Assembly (NCBI GenBank): GCA_963779735.1
Contig: CAVZZJ010000007.1
Span: forward strand, 1-64,000
Source of the DNA: Bog-473 sp963779735
GTDB lineage: Bacteria > Actinomycetota > Acidimicrobiia > Acidimicrobiales > RAAP-2
Length of the DNA: 64,000 nt
Direction of reading: 5' to 3'
The notes beneath the pieces were generated by a model. It saw only the letters and a list, made by a program, of their open reading frames with translations. It was not told the DNA's origin and did not search any database. The translations under genes and the position numbers were made by a program. Below are positions 54,461 through 63,735 of this stretch, piece after piece. Every line of letters begins with the position of its first letter. Within the stretch, counting starts at the first letter, position 1.

Positions 54461-54718
54461 TCAGGCCACTTCGACCACGACCTTGATGGCGCCGGACTTC
54501 CGGTCGGCGGCCACTCGGAAGGCTTCGGCGGCGTCTTCGCGGGGGAAGCGGTGGGTGATGAGCGAGTCCGCGATCTCGGGCCGTGACGCCAGCATTTCGG
54601 CGGCCAAACGCACCTGCATGCTGACCGTCTCCCCCCGATCCGGCGTCTCATGCACCTCGACCAGCTTCGGCTTACCCTCATACCCGCGCACTGCTCTCAG
54701 GATCGTTCCTTGGTCCTC
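54461..54718 (-). pseudogene. Medium-chain dehydrogenase, C-terminal fragment
   Basis: Reads QGTILRAVRGYEGKPKLVEV, LAAEMLASRPEIADSLITH and FPREDAAEAFRVAADRKSGA, then IKVVVEVA and stop: the last 80 or so residues of a zinc-type alcohol dehydrogenase. The rest is absent. It is not a copy of the gene at 20975, whose corresponding end is different. Confidence 0.75.
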
Positions 54719-54874
54719 GGTCCTCTGTCTCGACGGCTGCCCTATTCCGCGAGCGCAGCGCGACGCCTGCAGCTTCTGATCGTACTGGGCTCCATCGTCC
54801 AGCCGGGATCTCGTGTCTTCGTTTAGAGTTGGTTTTAGTTGGCAGCGCCAAGTGTGGGCGGGGGAGGGGAACCG

Positions 54875-55753
54875 ATGATCAAAGTGGGCGAGGATGCGCT
54901 CTCCGATGTGGGGTGGGTCCTTTGGGCGGGATTGCTTGGGTTGGAAAGTCCGATCGCCGCGCGGGTCGAGGCGGCTCGGGCTGCTGGCTGCAGCCGGGTG
55001 TCGCTGAGTCCCGAGGACGTCACACGTGCGACGGAGGAGGGCACCAAGCCGCGGGAGTTGGGTCGCCGACTGCGCGACTCCGGGCTGGAAATCATTATTG
55101 ATCCCCTAATGACTTGGTACGACGCTCCGTCGGAGAGCCCGGGGTTCCCGATGATCGACGTTGAGAATATGATGCGGATGGCCGAAGAATTGCAGGCCGT
55201 TGCGATAGGGGCGATCGGAAATCCCATGTCCAGCCTGCCGATGGAAGAGCTTGCGGAGCCGTTTGCGGCGCTGTGCGATCGGGCCGCTGCCGTCGGCACG
55301 AACGTCCACCTCGAGTTCATGCCGATGCTTCCCATCGACGACTTGTCGGCGGGATGGTCCATCGTGAGTGGCGCCGACCGCCCGAATGGAGGGCTCCTCG
55401 TCGATACCTGGCACATTTTCCGGAGCGGATCCGACCTGGCACTGCTCGAGGACATTCCCGGCGAGCGGATCTTCGGGGTGCAGATCGCCGATGGGCCCGC
55501 TGAGGGCGGCGGCGACCTCGGGCAGGAGACGTTCCACCGGCTGATGCCGGGTGACGGCTCGTTCGACCTATCCGCGCTACTCCGAATCCTCGACAAGATA
55601 GGGGCACTTCGCTGGGTGGGCGCAGAGGTCATCTCGCCGCTCACCGCAGCCATGAACCCGGCGGAGGCCGCTTGTCTGGCTCGGGATCGCATCGTCGACC
55701 TGATCACCGGTATCCGGGGGAAGAGCACAGACGACGCCCAGCCCAGCCGGTAG
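54875..55753 (+). CDS. Sugar phosphate isomerase/epimerase-like protein
   Basis: 292 residues from ATG at 54875, chosen because GGAGGGGA lies five bases before; the frame is open 36 bases further. The xylose-isomerase-like TIM barrel is supported by EAARAAGCSRVSLSPED, VAIGAIGNPMSS, NVHLEFMPMLPIDDLSAGW (metal Glu), GLLVDTWHIFRSGSDL (metal Asp and His) and VGAEVISP (final metal Glu). This metal-ligand order is that of TIM-barrel isomerases. Substrate not deducible. Confidence 0.82.
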   Translation: MIKVGEDALSDVGWVLWAGLLGLESPIAARVEAARAAGCSRVSLSPEDVTRATEEGTKPRELGRRLRDSGLEIIIDPLMTWYDAPSESPGFPMIDVENMMRMAEELQAVAIGAIGNPMSSLPMEELAEPFAALCDRAAAVGTNVHLEFMPMLPIDDLSAGWSIVSGADRPNGGLLVDTWHIFRSGSDLALLEDIPGERIFGVQIADGPAEGGGDLGQETFHRLMPGDGSFDLSALLRILDKIGALRWVGAEVISPLTAAMNPAEAACLARDRIVDLITGIRGKSTDDAQPSR

Positions 55754-56356
55754 GTCCGGTGGGGCGCGGTGTTGATGGAGAAGTGCTTCCGAACTGGGTC
55801 TCGGCCGGGTCGCCCTCGACGACGCCCGTAGCCGAGGCGCATTTACACGGTGACAGACATAGACCACGCTGGCGTCTGCCAGTCTAGGAGTTACAGTCGT
55901 TCCGGGACGTGGAGCGGGTGTCCCCGGGCACCACGGCCCCGAGTGCGCCCCAGCGCAGCGGCAGCCTGCGCGGTCCTACAGGTCACAACGTGGTTACAGT
56001 CGTTTGCCGATTACCCCGGACGAACATCCTTTGGCTCTTTAGGTCCCCGGTAACACGGCGTTCCTGGTGACACTCGGACTCTCCGAAGCGCCGCGAAGTC
56101 GAGGGATTCAAGATCGGAGTGTTTGTCCGCTATGACACCCTGGGCGACGGCTGGGTCGAAGCGCCGGACGGCAGTATTGGGACCCCCATCTGGGAGACCT
56201 GAGAGCCTGAGTCCTTCGAGACGGTCATTCAGCCGTAAGCAGGTGGCCGTTGGGGAACTTACGCAGTGCGCCAGCCGTTGGCGTTTACGACGGACCCTGA
56301 AGCCGCCGAGTATTCTTGCTCGGCCCCAAGCGTTCGACGCAGGGCGGGGGCCGCCA
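55754..56356. other. Long gene-free stretch holding the second long repeat
   Basis: Besides the repeat at 55918-56100 nothing is supported. A short frame ending near 56202 (TLGDGWVEAPDGSIGTPIWE) has protein-like content but no start or family. Confidence 0.5.
55918..56100. repeat. Long dispersed repeat, copy 2 (about 180 bp)
   Basis: Matches 5953-6140 from CCGGGCACCACG to ACTCTCCGAAG. Unlike copy 1, no breakpoint repeat follows it. It does not lie next to a recognisable mobile gene. Confidence 0.7.
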
Positions 56357-57649
56357 CTAACCAGCCAGACCTATTGAGCCGAAGAAGCCCGCGTCTCCGT
56401 AGGTAAAGATGCCGCCGTCGCCGCCGAGCAGCCAGTAGCCGTGCCCGGAAGGCGTCGGAGCTATGGCGAACACCGGGGCGGCGAGAGCGAGGTCACCCGC
56501 CGAACCTTCAAAGGGGGCATCGCCGAAGCTGAACACCCCTCCGTCATAGGCTGCCAGCCAGTAGCCCCCGCCGTCGGGGGTGGCCGCCATGCCGACCACC
56601 GGCGCATTGAGGTGCACGCCACCGAGCGAGCCGTGGAAGGCGGCGTTGCCGAAGGAGAAGACGCCGCCGTCGGAAGCCACCAGCCAGTAGCCCCCGCCGT
56701 CGGGGGTGGCCGCCATGCCGACCACCGGCGCATTGAGGTGCACGCCACCGAGCGAGCCGTGGAAGGCGGCGTTGCCGAAGGAGAAGACGCCGCCGTCGGA
56801 AGCCACCAGCCAGTAGCCCCCGCCGTCGGGGGTGGCCGCCATGCCGACCACCGGCGCATTGAGGTGCACGCCACCGAGCGAGCCGTGGAAGGCGGCGTTG
56901 CCGAAGCTGAACACCCCTCCGTCGGCCGAGTCAATCCAGTAGCCCTGGCCAGTCGGATCGGCCGTCACCCCCACCACATGCTGGTTGAGGGGCGGCAAGA
57001 GGCCCGCTGTGACGGCGTCACCTTGGGCCAGGACGTCCGCTCCACTGGCGTAGACGCCCCAGTACCCGTGGCCGTCGGTGGTGGCGGCCATCCCGACCGC
57101 CACGTAGGCGTACGCGGGATCGACGAAGTCAAAGTCCAACGAAGAGCTGCCGCCCAGGTCAGGGGAGCACGATGGCGCCGACAACGGGCCGCTCGACGAC
57201 GACTGGCCGTCTACGGTCAATGTGAAGACGCCCGGCGTGACCGGGTCGGCGCAGTGAGGGCTCCATTGCCAGAGGATCCCGGGCGGGAGAGGACCGCCCT
57301 TGAAATCCAAGATGAACGTCTCGCTCGACGGATCGTGGGCCACGTTGGTGTAGCGCCCTCCCGAGACCGGACTGAGCGAAACCTGGGCGGTCACCTTGAC
57401 CTGACACACCTGAGAGGGATTGGCGGGGTAGACGGGGAACTCAAGTCCCGCGGTCCCCGCCGCACCCGTCACCAGGGGAGGGCCCAGATGGAACCCGCAC
57501 GTACCGCCAACGGTCGGGATGGCGGCACCTGCCGCCTCACCACCCACGAATCCGATCACTCCTCCGGCGAGGGAAGCCACCGCCAGGGCCACGACCCCCA
57601 GCCGACCGCATGTCTGCAGGCTCCCCGACGCCACGGGCCTTCTCATCAT
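56357..57649 (-). CDS. Secreted repeat (beta-propeller-like) protein
   Basis: 430 residues from the first of two adjacent ATGs (57649), with GAGAGGA eight bases upstream. The signal peptide is about residues 12-40 (GRLGVVALAVASLAGGVIGF). A first domain of about 150 residues with four Cys is followed by about six 42-residue units of the pattern VVGMAATPDGGGYWLVASDG, then GVFSFGNAAFHGSLGGVHLN. Three units are almost identical in DNA. Such repeats are abundant in secreted proteins of Acidimicrobiia and Frankia and probably form a beta-propeller. Likely extracellular binding role. Confidence 0.85.
   Translation of the reverse strand: MMRRPVASGSLQTCGRLGVVALAVASLAGGVIGFVGGEAAGAAIPTVGGTCGFHLGPPLVTGAAGTAGLEFPVYPANPSQVCQVKVTAQVSLSPVSGGRYTNVAHDPSSETFILDFKGGPLPPGILWQWSPHCADPVTPGVFTLTVDGQSSSSGPLSAPSCSPDLGGSSSLDFDFVDPAYAYVAVGMAATTDGHGYWGVYASGADVLAQGDAVTAGLLPPLNQHVVGVTADPTGQGYWIDSADGGVFSFGNAAFHGSLGGVHLNAPVVGMAATPDGGGYWLVASDGGVFSFGNAAFHGSLGGVHLNAPVVGMAATPDGGGYWLVASDGGVFSFGNAAFHGSLGGVHLNAPVVGMAATPDGGGYWLAAYDGGVFSFGDAPFEGSAGDLALAAPVFAIAPTPSGHGYWLLGGDGGIFTYGDAGFFGSIGLAG
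56565..56905 (-). repeat. Tandem 126-bp repeats within the secreted repeat protein
   Basis: CGGCGTTGCCGAAG starts at 56641, 56767 and 56893, a 126-base period, and the bases between are essentially identical. The near-perfect match shows recent amplification or conversion within the gene. Confidence 0.85.
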
Positions 57650-58003
57650 TGCGATCGTCCTCTCTTCACCCGCGGTGCATTCGCCACTCCCATGACACCC
57701 AGTCCGGGGTCCCACTGGGCTACTTGCTCTCAGATCGACCCTTTCATGATCGGATCGGCTTGGCAAGCCGGATTGACCGGGTCTCCAGGAACTGATCTAC
57801 CCACCCTCAGGTCCGATGCTCAAGACGGTGCAAGGAGGCTTTGCTTCCACCAGGACCTTATTGCGGCTTTCACGCCGGGATTGTCCGTGGCCAGGAGGGG
57901 ACTGTCCCAGTTGGTGATGCCGCCCGTCAACAGCGCATACGCGGTGACGTAGCAGATTCGACATCGCTTCAAGCTGTTCGGCACAGTGCAGAAGGAGCTA
58001 GAG
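57650..58003. other. Gene-free stretch
   Basis: Nothing supported between the start of the secreted protein and the end of the CoA-transferase gene. Confidence 0.5.
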
Positions 58004-59251
58004 CTAGACGACGACACCTGCGGCACGAAGTCGACCGATCTCTTCGGCTGAGCAACCGATCTCGTTCAGGACCGCGTCCGTGTCTTGTGCGAAGTCTGGA
58101 GCGGCTGGCGGGTCACCCGCTTCCTCATCGAACAGCACTGGGGGCACAGGCAACTTGAGCCCACCACCGGGATACTCGACGGTGCGGAGGAACCCGTTAG
58201 CGATGGCCTGCGGATCGTCGTAGATCTCCTCGGGTGTCTGGATGGCTGACCAGGCACCCCGGGCGGTCACAAGTGCCTCCTTCCATTGATCGAGCGTGCG
58301 ACCAGCGAAGATCTCCTCGAAGATCGCTAGAAGCTCCCGACTGTTCGCCTGACGGCTGTCCGCCGTCGCGAAGCGAACGTCCGTGCCGAGCTCAGGTCGG
58401 CCCACGTGCTTGCACAGGTCGGCGTAATCGCGATCGTCGTCCCCAAGGAACATCAGATTGAGGAACCTGTAGTCCATTGTCTGATACATCGCTCTGGTCG
58501 CTGCCTGCTTCTCCCGGGAAGCCGGTGGTGTCGCGGGGCGGAACTGCCGATTCGGTTTCCAGTAGTCGGTCGCGTCGAACTGAGCAGCGATGATGGCCGG
58601 TCCGTTGAACCATACTGCCGTGCCCATGAGCGACCCGTCGACCACCGGCGCAATACCTGTTCGCTCGCGCTGTAAGAGACCCGCGCAGATGCCGCCAGCC
58701 AGGGTCATCCCCGACATCCCGTCGCCATGGCCGATCATCCCGATGGGCCACTCTGAGCCAGACGAATCCATGGCTGATTGCGACAGCGAACCACGGGCCC
58801 ACCACGTGATCCCGTCATAACCGGGACGACCGGCCTCGGGGCCTTTCGGACCTTGCCCACTCCCGCGGGCATAGATGATCTTCGGGTTCACGGCACGGAT
58901 ATCGTCGACGTCGATCTTCAGCTTTTTACGGGTAGCAGGCAGGTAGCTCGTCAGGAACACATCGGCCACAGCCGCCAGCTTGTAGACGAGATCGCGCCCC
59001 TCGCCGGCCGCAAGGTTGATCCCGACCGATCGTTTTCCGCGACTGTAGTGCTTGAACATGTTGCTCGACTGTCCGGGATCGAGCGTCCCGGTTCCGGCGA
59101 AAGTCCGCATCGGATCAGGTGCCGCGGGACTCTCGACCTTTATGACGTCGGCGCCCCAGTGTGCGAGAATCCCGCCAGCTGAGGGCACGAACGCCCACGA
59201 CGTCACATCCACAACCTTGATGCCCTGCATCACGTTCATGTCGTTTCCCAT
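58004..59251 (-). CDS. CaiB/BaiF-family CoA-transferase
   Basis: 415 residues from ATG at 59251; an ATG at 59239 (NVMQGIKVVDVTSW) is equally good and has GGGAAA before it. Family marks: IKVVDVTSWAFVPSAGGILA, HWGADVIKVESPAAPDPMRT, RGKRSVGINLAAGEGRD, ARGSGQGPKGPEAGRPGYDG and the MYQTMDYRFLNLMF region. Transfers CoA between organic acids. It may work with the monooxygenase and isomerase-like genes upstream in degrading an unknown compound. Confidence 0.88.
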   Translation of the reverse strand: MGNDMNVMQGIKVVDVTSWAFVPSAGGILAHWGADVIKVESPAAPDPMRTFAGTGTLDPGQSSNMFKHYSRGKRSVGINLAAGEGRDLVYKLAAVADVFLTSYLPATRKKLKIDVDDIRAVNPKIIYARGSGQGPKGPEAGRPGYDGITWWARGSLSQSAMDSSGSEWPIGMIGHGDGMSGMTLAGGICAGLLQRERTGIAPVVDGSLMGTAVWFNGPAIIAAQFDATDYWKPNRQFRPATPPASREKQAATRAMYQTMDYRFLNLMFLGDDDRDYADLCKHVGRPELGTDVRFATADSRQANSRELLAIFEEIFAGRTLDQWKEALVTARGAWSAIQTPEEIYDDPQAIANGFLRTVEYPGGGLKLPVPPVLFDEEAGDPPAAPDFAQDTDAVLNEIGCSAEEIGRLRAAGVVV

Positions 59252-59538
59252 CGTTCGAACAACTACGCGGCGTGGTTCTCCTCATCGACTCCGCGAAGTT
59301 GTTGCGCCGGCGGCAATTATGCACTGAGATAGCGAGTTCGTACAGGCTCCGCCCTACTGCAAGAATCTCCGGACCCTTTCGCAGGTGCGCTTCGATCCTT
59401 GTCAATCTCTTAGACGGACTTGTGGACGTCGATGTCGCCAAAGCGAAACAGATTCTCGCCTCAGACGGACGTAGTGACTGGGCGTGCAGCAACTGGTCGC
59501 AATCTCTTGAAGGCTCATCCGACGACGACTCGGGACAG

Positions 59539-59937
59539 TCAGCGCTGACCAGCCTGACGATCGATCTCCCGTTTGATCTCGCTCTCCGATATCCCTCTTG
59601 GTCTGTGAACTGACCACGCGCGCCCCGCCATGATTAGGATCCACGCGCCTAGTGGGTAGATGATCCAGTAGTTCCACACATCGTGTATTCCAGAACTCTG
59701 GCTGAACCCCTGTGTCGGCCATCCTCCTGCGTTGTGGTACTCACTGGTCGCCCAGATCAACACCAAGAACGCCATGCCGATGCCGGATACGACCAACTCA
59801 ATGTGGAACTTGCGCCGGCGTTTGATCTGCTTGATTGCCTCTTGACGAGAGGCCTCCTCATCAGGGTTCCGAGGCTCAACTGCCTCTTCCCCAGTGGACA
59901 CGTGTAACTCGTGATGTCTTCCCATGTTGGTTGCCAT
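59539..59937 (-). CDS. 2TM-domain protein
   Basis: 132 residues from ATG at 59937. A charged N-terminus (PRNPDEEASRQEAIKQIKRR) leads into two hydrophobic helices (HIELVVSGIGMAFLVLIWAT and WIIYPLGAWILIMAGRAWSV) and a basic tail. K-R-R-x-F-H-x-x-L-V-V at the first helix is the 2TM domain signature, often seen in histidine-kinase neighbours. No kinase is near. The frame is open upstream, without meaning. Confidence 0.75.
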   Translation of the reverse strand: MATNMGRHHELHVSTGEEAVEPRNPDEEASRQEAIKQIKRRRKFHIELVVSGIGMAFLVLIWATSEYHNAGGWPTQGFSQSSGIHDVWNYWIIYPLGAWILIMAGRAWSVHRPRGISESEIKREIDRQAGQR

Positions 59938-60168
59938 CTCACGACTCCTCAGTTGCAGGGTGCCCCGCCCATTGGGCGTCTGGTAGGGCCGAACGTCCCA
60001 TTTCGGAGTCCGCCAAATAGACACCGTGCTGCGTCGGTGATGACCTGCCCTCCGAGAAGGGCCTCGGCGGATGGGACCAAAGGCCCTGTCACTACCTGGC
60101 CACAGGTTCCATGCTGACAGCAGCATTACTGACTTGGTCGGTGCTGTTGATGGAGGAGCGACTGGGAG

Positions 60169-61131
60169 ATGTTGCCAGACACTCAGAATGGAGCGAGCCC
60201 CGCCGGCGCATCGTCGACACCTGAGATCGTGGTTGAGGTCAGTGGGCTGCGGATGTCCTACGGGACGTTCGACGCCGTCCGAGGGATAGATCTTGAGGTA
60301 CACCGGGGCGAGGTCTTCGCCTTCCTCGGGCCGAACGGGGCGGGAAAGACCACGACGGTGGAGATCCTGGAGGGCTTCCGCCATCGCACGGGCGGCGAGG
60401 TATCGGTGCTCGGTGAGGACCCCGCTCACGCCGACGGCGACTGGCGTGCCCGCATAGGGGTCGTGCTCCAAGAGTCAGAACCAGAGCCGGAGTTGACGGT
60501 CGAGCAGTGTATGACGCTCTACGCGGGCTACTACCGCTGTTCAAGGCCGGTGCAAGAGACCCTGGACCTGGTCGGCCTCGCAGACCGCACCGCATCGAGG
60601 TGCAAGAGCCTTTCGGGTGGTCAGCGGCGACGACTCGATGTCGCGTTGGCTCTCCTTGGCGATCCCGAGCTGATCTTCCTCGACGAGCCGACGACCGGCT
60701 TCGATCCCGCGGCTCGCCATGCCGCCTGGGACGTGATCGGCGGTCTGCGCGATCTCGGAAAGACGATCTTCCTGACCACGCACTACATGGACGAGGCCGA
60801 AAGGCTTGCTGACCGGATCGCCATCATCGGCCATGGCGTGATCGTCGCGTCGGGCACTGCGGACACGCTGGGCGGTCGGGAACGTCAACCCTCCCAGATC
60901 CGCTTCAGACTGCCCGAGAGCGTCGCCCTGTCGGACCTTCCCCTGGCGGTCCTGTCAGCAGGTGCCTCGGTCGCGGAAGGTGTCGTCGAAGCAAGTGCCG
61001 CCAGCCCACTCCCCGTGCTGGGCGCCCTGGCCGCCTGGGCCGCCGAGCGAGGACTCGACCTCCCCGACCTCCAGGTCAGCCGTCCCACCTTTGAGGAGGT
61101 CTACCTCGCCCTGACCGAGGAGGCCCAATGA
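60169..61131 (+). CDS. ABC-2-type exporter ATP-binding protein
   Basis: 320 residues: Walker A GPNGAGKTTT, signature LSGGQRRRLDVALAL, Walker B ELIFLDEPTTGFDP, and H-loop LTTHYMDEAE, all intact. The C-terminal extension of about 90 residues (from QIRFRLPESV) is that of DrrA-type drug or lipid exporters. It overlaps the permease gene by four bases (ATGA), so the two are an operon. Confidence 0.93.
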   Translation: MLPDTQNGASPAGASSTPEIVVEVSGLRMSYGTFDAVRGIDLEVHRGEVFAFLGPNGAGKTTTVEILEGFRHRTGGEVSVLGEDPAHADGDWRARIGVVLQESEPEPELTVEQCMTLYAGYYRCSRPVQETLDLVGLADRTASRCKSLSGGQRRRLDVALALLGDPELIFLDEPTTGFDPAARHAAWDVIGGLRDLGKTIFLTTHYMDEAERLADRIAIIGHGVIVASGTADTLGGRERQPSQIRFRLPESVALSDLPLAVLSAGASVAEGVVEASAASPLPVLGALAAWAAERGLDLPDLQVSRPTFEEVYLALTEEAQ

Positions 61132-61934
61132 CGGTCAGCGAAGCGAAGGTCCAACACGACCGTGGGCTGCCACATCAGGTCGCCCACCAGTTCCGCTACG
61201 ACCTGATCTCCTTCTTGAACAACACCCAGGGACGGTTCTTCACCATCCTGATGCCCGTCCTGTTCCTGCTGATGTTCTCCTCCATCTTTCGCCACACCAC
61301 TGCCACCGTGCCAGGCGGCACCATGCCCGAAGGCGTGTACTACGTGCCGAGCATCATGGCCTACGGAGTCATCGCCGCCAGCTTCACGAACCTGTGCGTG
61401 AACGTGGTGCAGTACCGTGAGGCCGGGATCTACAAGCGGCGTCGTGCCACCCCTGTGCCCACCAGCGCCATCATCGGCGGTCGGACCCTGGTGGGGTGCG
61501 TCACCGCACTGGTGATCGCCGGCGTCCTGCTGGCCCTCGGATGGTTCACCGTAAGCGCGCATTTGCCTTCTCGCACCGTCCCGGCATTCGTGCTCACCCT
61601 TGTGGTCGGGGCGGTCGTCTTCTGCATCCTTGGCTTTGCGCTCGCCGCCTTCATCGACAACGCGGACGCAGCGCAACCCGTAGTCCTCGCGGTCTTCCTC
61701 CCGCTCTCGTTCATCTCGGGCATCTTCATCCCGCTCGCCGTCTTGCCGCACTGGCTCGCCGACATCGGCAAGGTCTTCCCGATCTATCCCTTTGCTGCCT
61801 CCCTCGTGGCTGCGTACAACCCGCACACGACGGGCAGCGGCCTGTCCTGGAGCCACCTTGGCCTGCTCGCCTTGTGGGGTGTCATCGGGCTGGTCGTCGC
61901 CATCCGACGTTTCACCTGGTTGCCTAAGGGATGA
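61128..61934 (+). CDS. ABC-2-type exporter permease
   Basis: 268 residues with six helices. QVAHQFRYDLISFLNNTQGR precedes helix 1 (FFTILMPVLFLLMFSSIF). The loop YREAGIYKRRRATPVP is the typical ABC-2 coupling segment (E-K-x-x-G-T-x-x-R in relatives), and the late PLSFISGIFIPLAVLPHWL is the conserved ABC-2 end motif. It partners the ATPase just upstream. Probably exports a drug or lipid. Confidence 0.9.
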   Translation: MTVSEAKVQHDRGLPHQVAHQFRYDLISFLNNTQGRFFTILMPVLFLLMFSSIFRHTTATVPGGTMPEGVYYVPSIMAYGVIAASFTNLCVNVVQYREAGIYKRRRATPVPTSAIIGGRTLVGCVTALVIAGVLLALGWFTVSAHLPSRTVPAFVLTLVVGAVVFCILGFALAAFIDNADAAQPVVLAVFLPLSFISGIFIPLAVLPHWLADIGKVFPIYPFAASLVAAYNPHTTGSGLSWSHLGLLALWGVIGLVVAIRRFTWLPKG

Positions 61935-61964
61935 ATCACACCGATACCAAAGAGAGGAGATGGA

Positions 61965-62176
61965 ATGTCGAGTCTTACGGTAGATCGAAGGGTGACCTTG
62001 GAAGAAGCCACAAGCGCTCTGAAGAATGAACTCTCGTGCCCAAGGGTGAAGTCACTACATTCAAGGTCCACGGTGGCGGCATCATCATCAACCGGATCGT
62101 TAACGAGTTCGGCCTCTCGCGCCCAGTGTGCAAGGCCATTGAGAATGGCGTGGGGTCACACTTCTCGAACTGTTAA
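61965..62176 (+). pseudogene. Small protein, frameshifted, unknown family
   Basis: ATG at 61965 gives SSLTVDRRVTLEEATSALKN; after a shift near 62035 the frame continues as VPKGEVTTFKVHGGGIIINR and IVNEFGLSRPVCKAI to a stop at 62176. The two halves look like one protein of about 70 residues. I do not recognise it. It is 31 bases after the permease stop, with AAGAGAGGAG before the ATG. Confidence 0.45.
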
Positions 62177-62199
62177 TAAGAGAGCAGCCACTCCCCGGC

Positions 62200-63415
62200 G
62201 TACCACTAGGCAACAACTGGGGGCATCGGCGGGTGAAGAACGATGAGCGCGATGCCACGGACCTGGTCGACCTGCTCCGCATGGGACGCCTGGCCGAAGC
62301 CTGGATCGCCCCACCACCGCTGCGCGAACTGCGCGAACTCATCCGCTATCGGGGCAAGCTCGTCCATCTGCGCACCAGCCTCAAGTCCCAAGTCCACGCC
62401 GTCTTGGCGAAGGAGGGCGTGAGGGTGCCCATGAGCGACCTGTTCGGGGTGGGCGGCCAGGTCCTCCTCGACAAAGTCCATCTGGGCGACGCCTATCGGG
62501 TGCGGGTCGAATCGCTGCGCGACCTGATCGAGCACGTCAACCGCGAGATCGCCATGCTCGAAGAGCAGACCGCCCCGTATTTCGCCGGCGACCTCGGCTA
62601 CCACGCTGTGCAGGCCATTCCCGGCGTCGGCCCGGTGCTGGGGGCGATATTCGTGGCCGAGATCGGCGACATCTCGAGGTTCACCTCGGCCCGCCATCTC
62701 TGTAGCTGGGCTGGCCTGACCCCGACCCATCACGAATCCGACGTCACGGTCCGCCGGGGCCACATCACCAAGCAAGGCTCTCGCCTCGTGCGCTGGGCCG
62801 CCGTCGAGGCCGTGGCCCGACGAGCGCGCCGATACGCCCATCCGTCGCCACCACCGCAACGTGGGCGAGCGCCGGGGCACCCAGATCGGCCGCGTGGCAG
62901 CGGCGCGCAAACTTCTCATCCTCGTCTACTACGGCCTGCGCGACGGCGAGATCCGTTGCCTGGCGCAGACGGGGTGAGAGCCGGGACGGACGCAACCCGG
63001 TGCGAGCTCGCCGACAGTCATGGTCCCCGCGCAGCGGCGAGACCGAGCGACTGATTGAGCCCATCGGGTTGCGGCCGAACCACTCCATGTCGTTTCTCGC
63101 GACGGACAGATGACCGGCACCCGGTTTTTCGGGTTGCCCGCCAGCACCGCCTGGCACTGGAGATGGGTCGCAACGCGTCCCCCACTCGGCAACCACAGGG
63201 GACCACCACGGCTCTCGCCTCGTGCGCTGGGCCGCCGTCGAGGCCGTGGCGACGAGCGCGCCGATACGCCCATCCGTCGCCACCACCGCAACGTGGGCGA
63301 GCGCCGGGGCACCCAGATCGGCCGCGTGGCAGCGGCGCGCAAACTTCTCATCCTCGTCTACTACGGCCTGCGCGACGGCGAGATCCGTTGCCTGGCGCAG
63401 ACGGGGTGAGAGCCG
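62200..63415 (+). pseudogene. IS110-family transposase, truncated and frameshifted
   Basis: From about 62230 the frame reads RVKNDERDATDLVDLLRMG, AWIAPPPLRELRELIRYRGK, then IPGVGPVLGAIFVAEIGDIS (the helix-hairpin-helix part) and SWAGLTPTHHESDVTVRRGH, ITKQGSRLVRWAAVEAV: the C-terminal two-thirds of an IS110 enzyme. The N-terminal DEDD domain is missing. After EAVA one extra base shifts the frame; the true end, VAAARKLLILVYYGLRDGEI, lies in the next frame, and is present twice owing to a tandem duplication. Confidence 0.85.
62776..63209. repeat. Tandem duplication, unit 1 (434 bp)
   Basis: Starts GGCTCTCGCCTCGTGCGCTG and ends GGGGACCACCAC. Contains the end of the IS110 gene plus about 260 bases of downstream DNA. 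Differs from unit 2 just by a CC at the run after GAGGCCGTGG. Confidence 0.9.
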
Positions 63416-63641
63416 GGACGGACGCAACCCGGTGCGAGCTCGCCGACAGTCATGGTCCCCGCGCAGCGGCGAGACCGAGCGACTGATTGAGCCCATCGGG
63501 TTGCGGCCGAACCACTCCATGTCGTTTCTCGCGACGGACAGATGACCGGCACCCGGTTTTTCGGGTTGCCCGCCAGCACCGCCTGGCACTGGAGATGGGT
63601 CGCAACGCGTCCCCCACTCGGCAACCACAGGGGACCACCAC
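63210..63641. repeat. Tandem duplication, unit 2 (432 bp)
   Basis: Same as unit 1 apart from lacking two C residues near 63250. Its copy of the IS110 end is also out of frame. Confidence 0.9.
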
Positions 63642-63660
63642 GAAGCCCTCACGGGCTTCG
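63641..63660. terminator. 8-bp perfect hairpin
   Basis: CGAAGCCC and GGGCTTCG pair around TCAC, just after the second tandem unit. A 13-base palindrome-like TCACATGATGTGA follows directly. Could be part of the IS110 right end or a terminator. Confidence 0.45.
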
Positions 63661-63693
63661 CATCACATGATGTGACGAACGACTGACCGAGCC

Positions 63694-63735
63694 GTCAAGG
63701 CTTCCCCGCCGGGCGGCCTCCGGCCCGGCCTTGAC
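63694..63735. terminator. Long nested hairpin
   Basis: GTCAAGGC (63694-63701) pairs with GCCTTGAC (63728-63735), and inside it GCCGGGC (63708-63714) pairs with GCCCGGC (63723-63729, sharing two bases with the outer arm). GC-rich, without a T-run. Confidence 0.45.

Noticed and set aside
56441..57952. Long plus-strand open frame of about 500 codons with His/Val/Glu repeats
   Set aside because: It is the reverse-strand reading of the tandem repeats in the secreted protein at 56357-57649, which has the signal peptide and family repeats; the plus-strand product has no family and no sensible start.
59272..59613. Plus-strand frame of 113 codons (LVDVDVAKAKQILASDG)
   Set aside because: No start signal or family, and it overlaps the 3' end of the 2TM-domain gene on the other strand.
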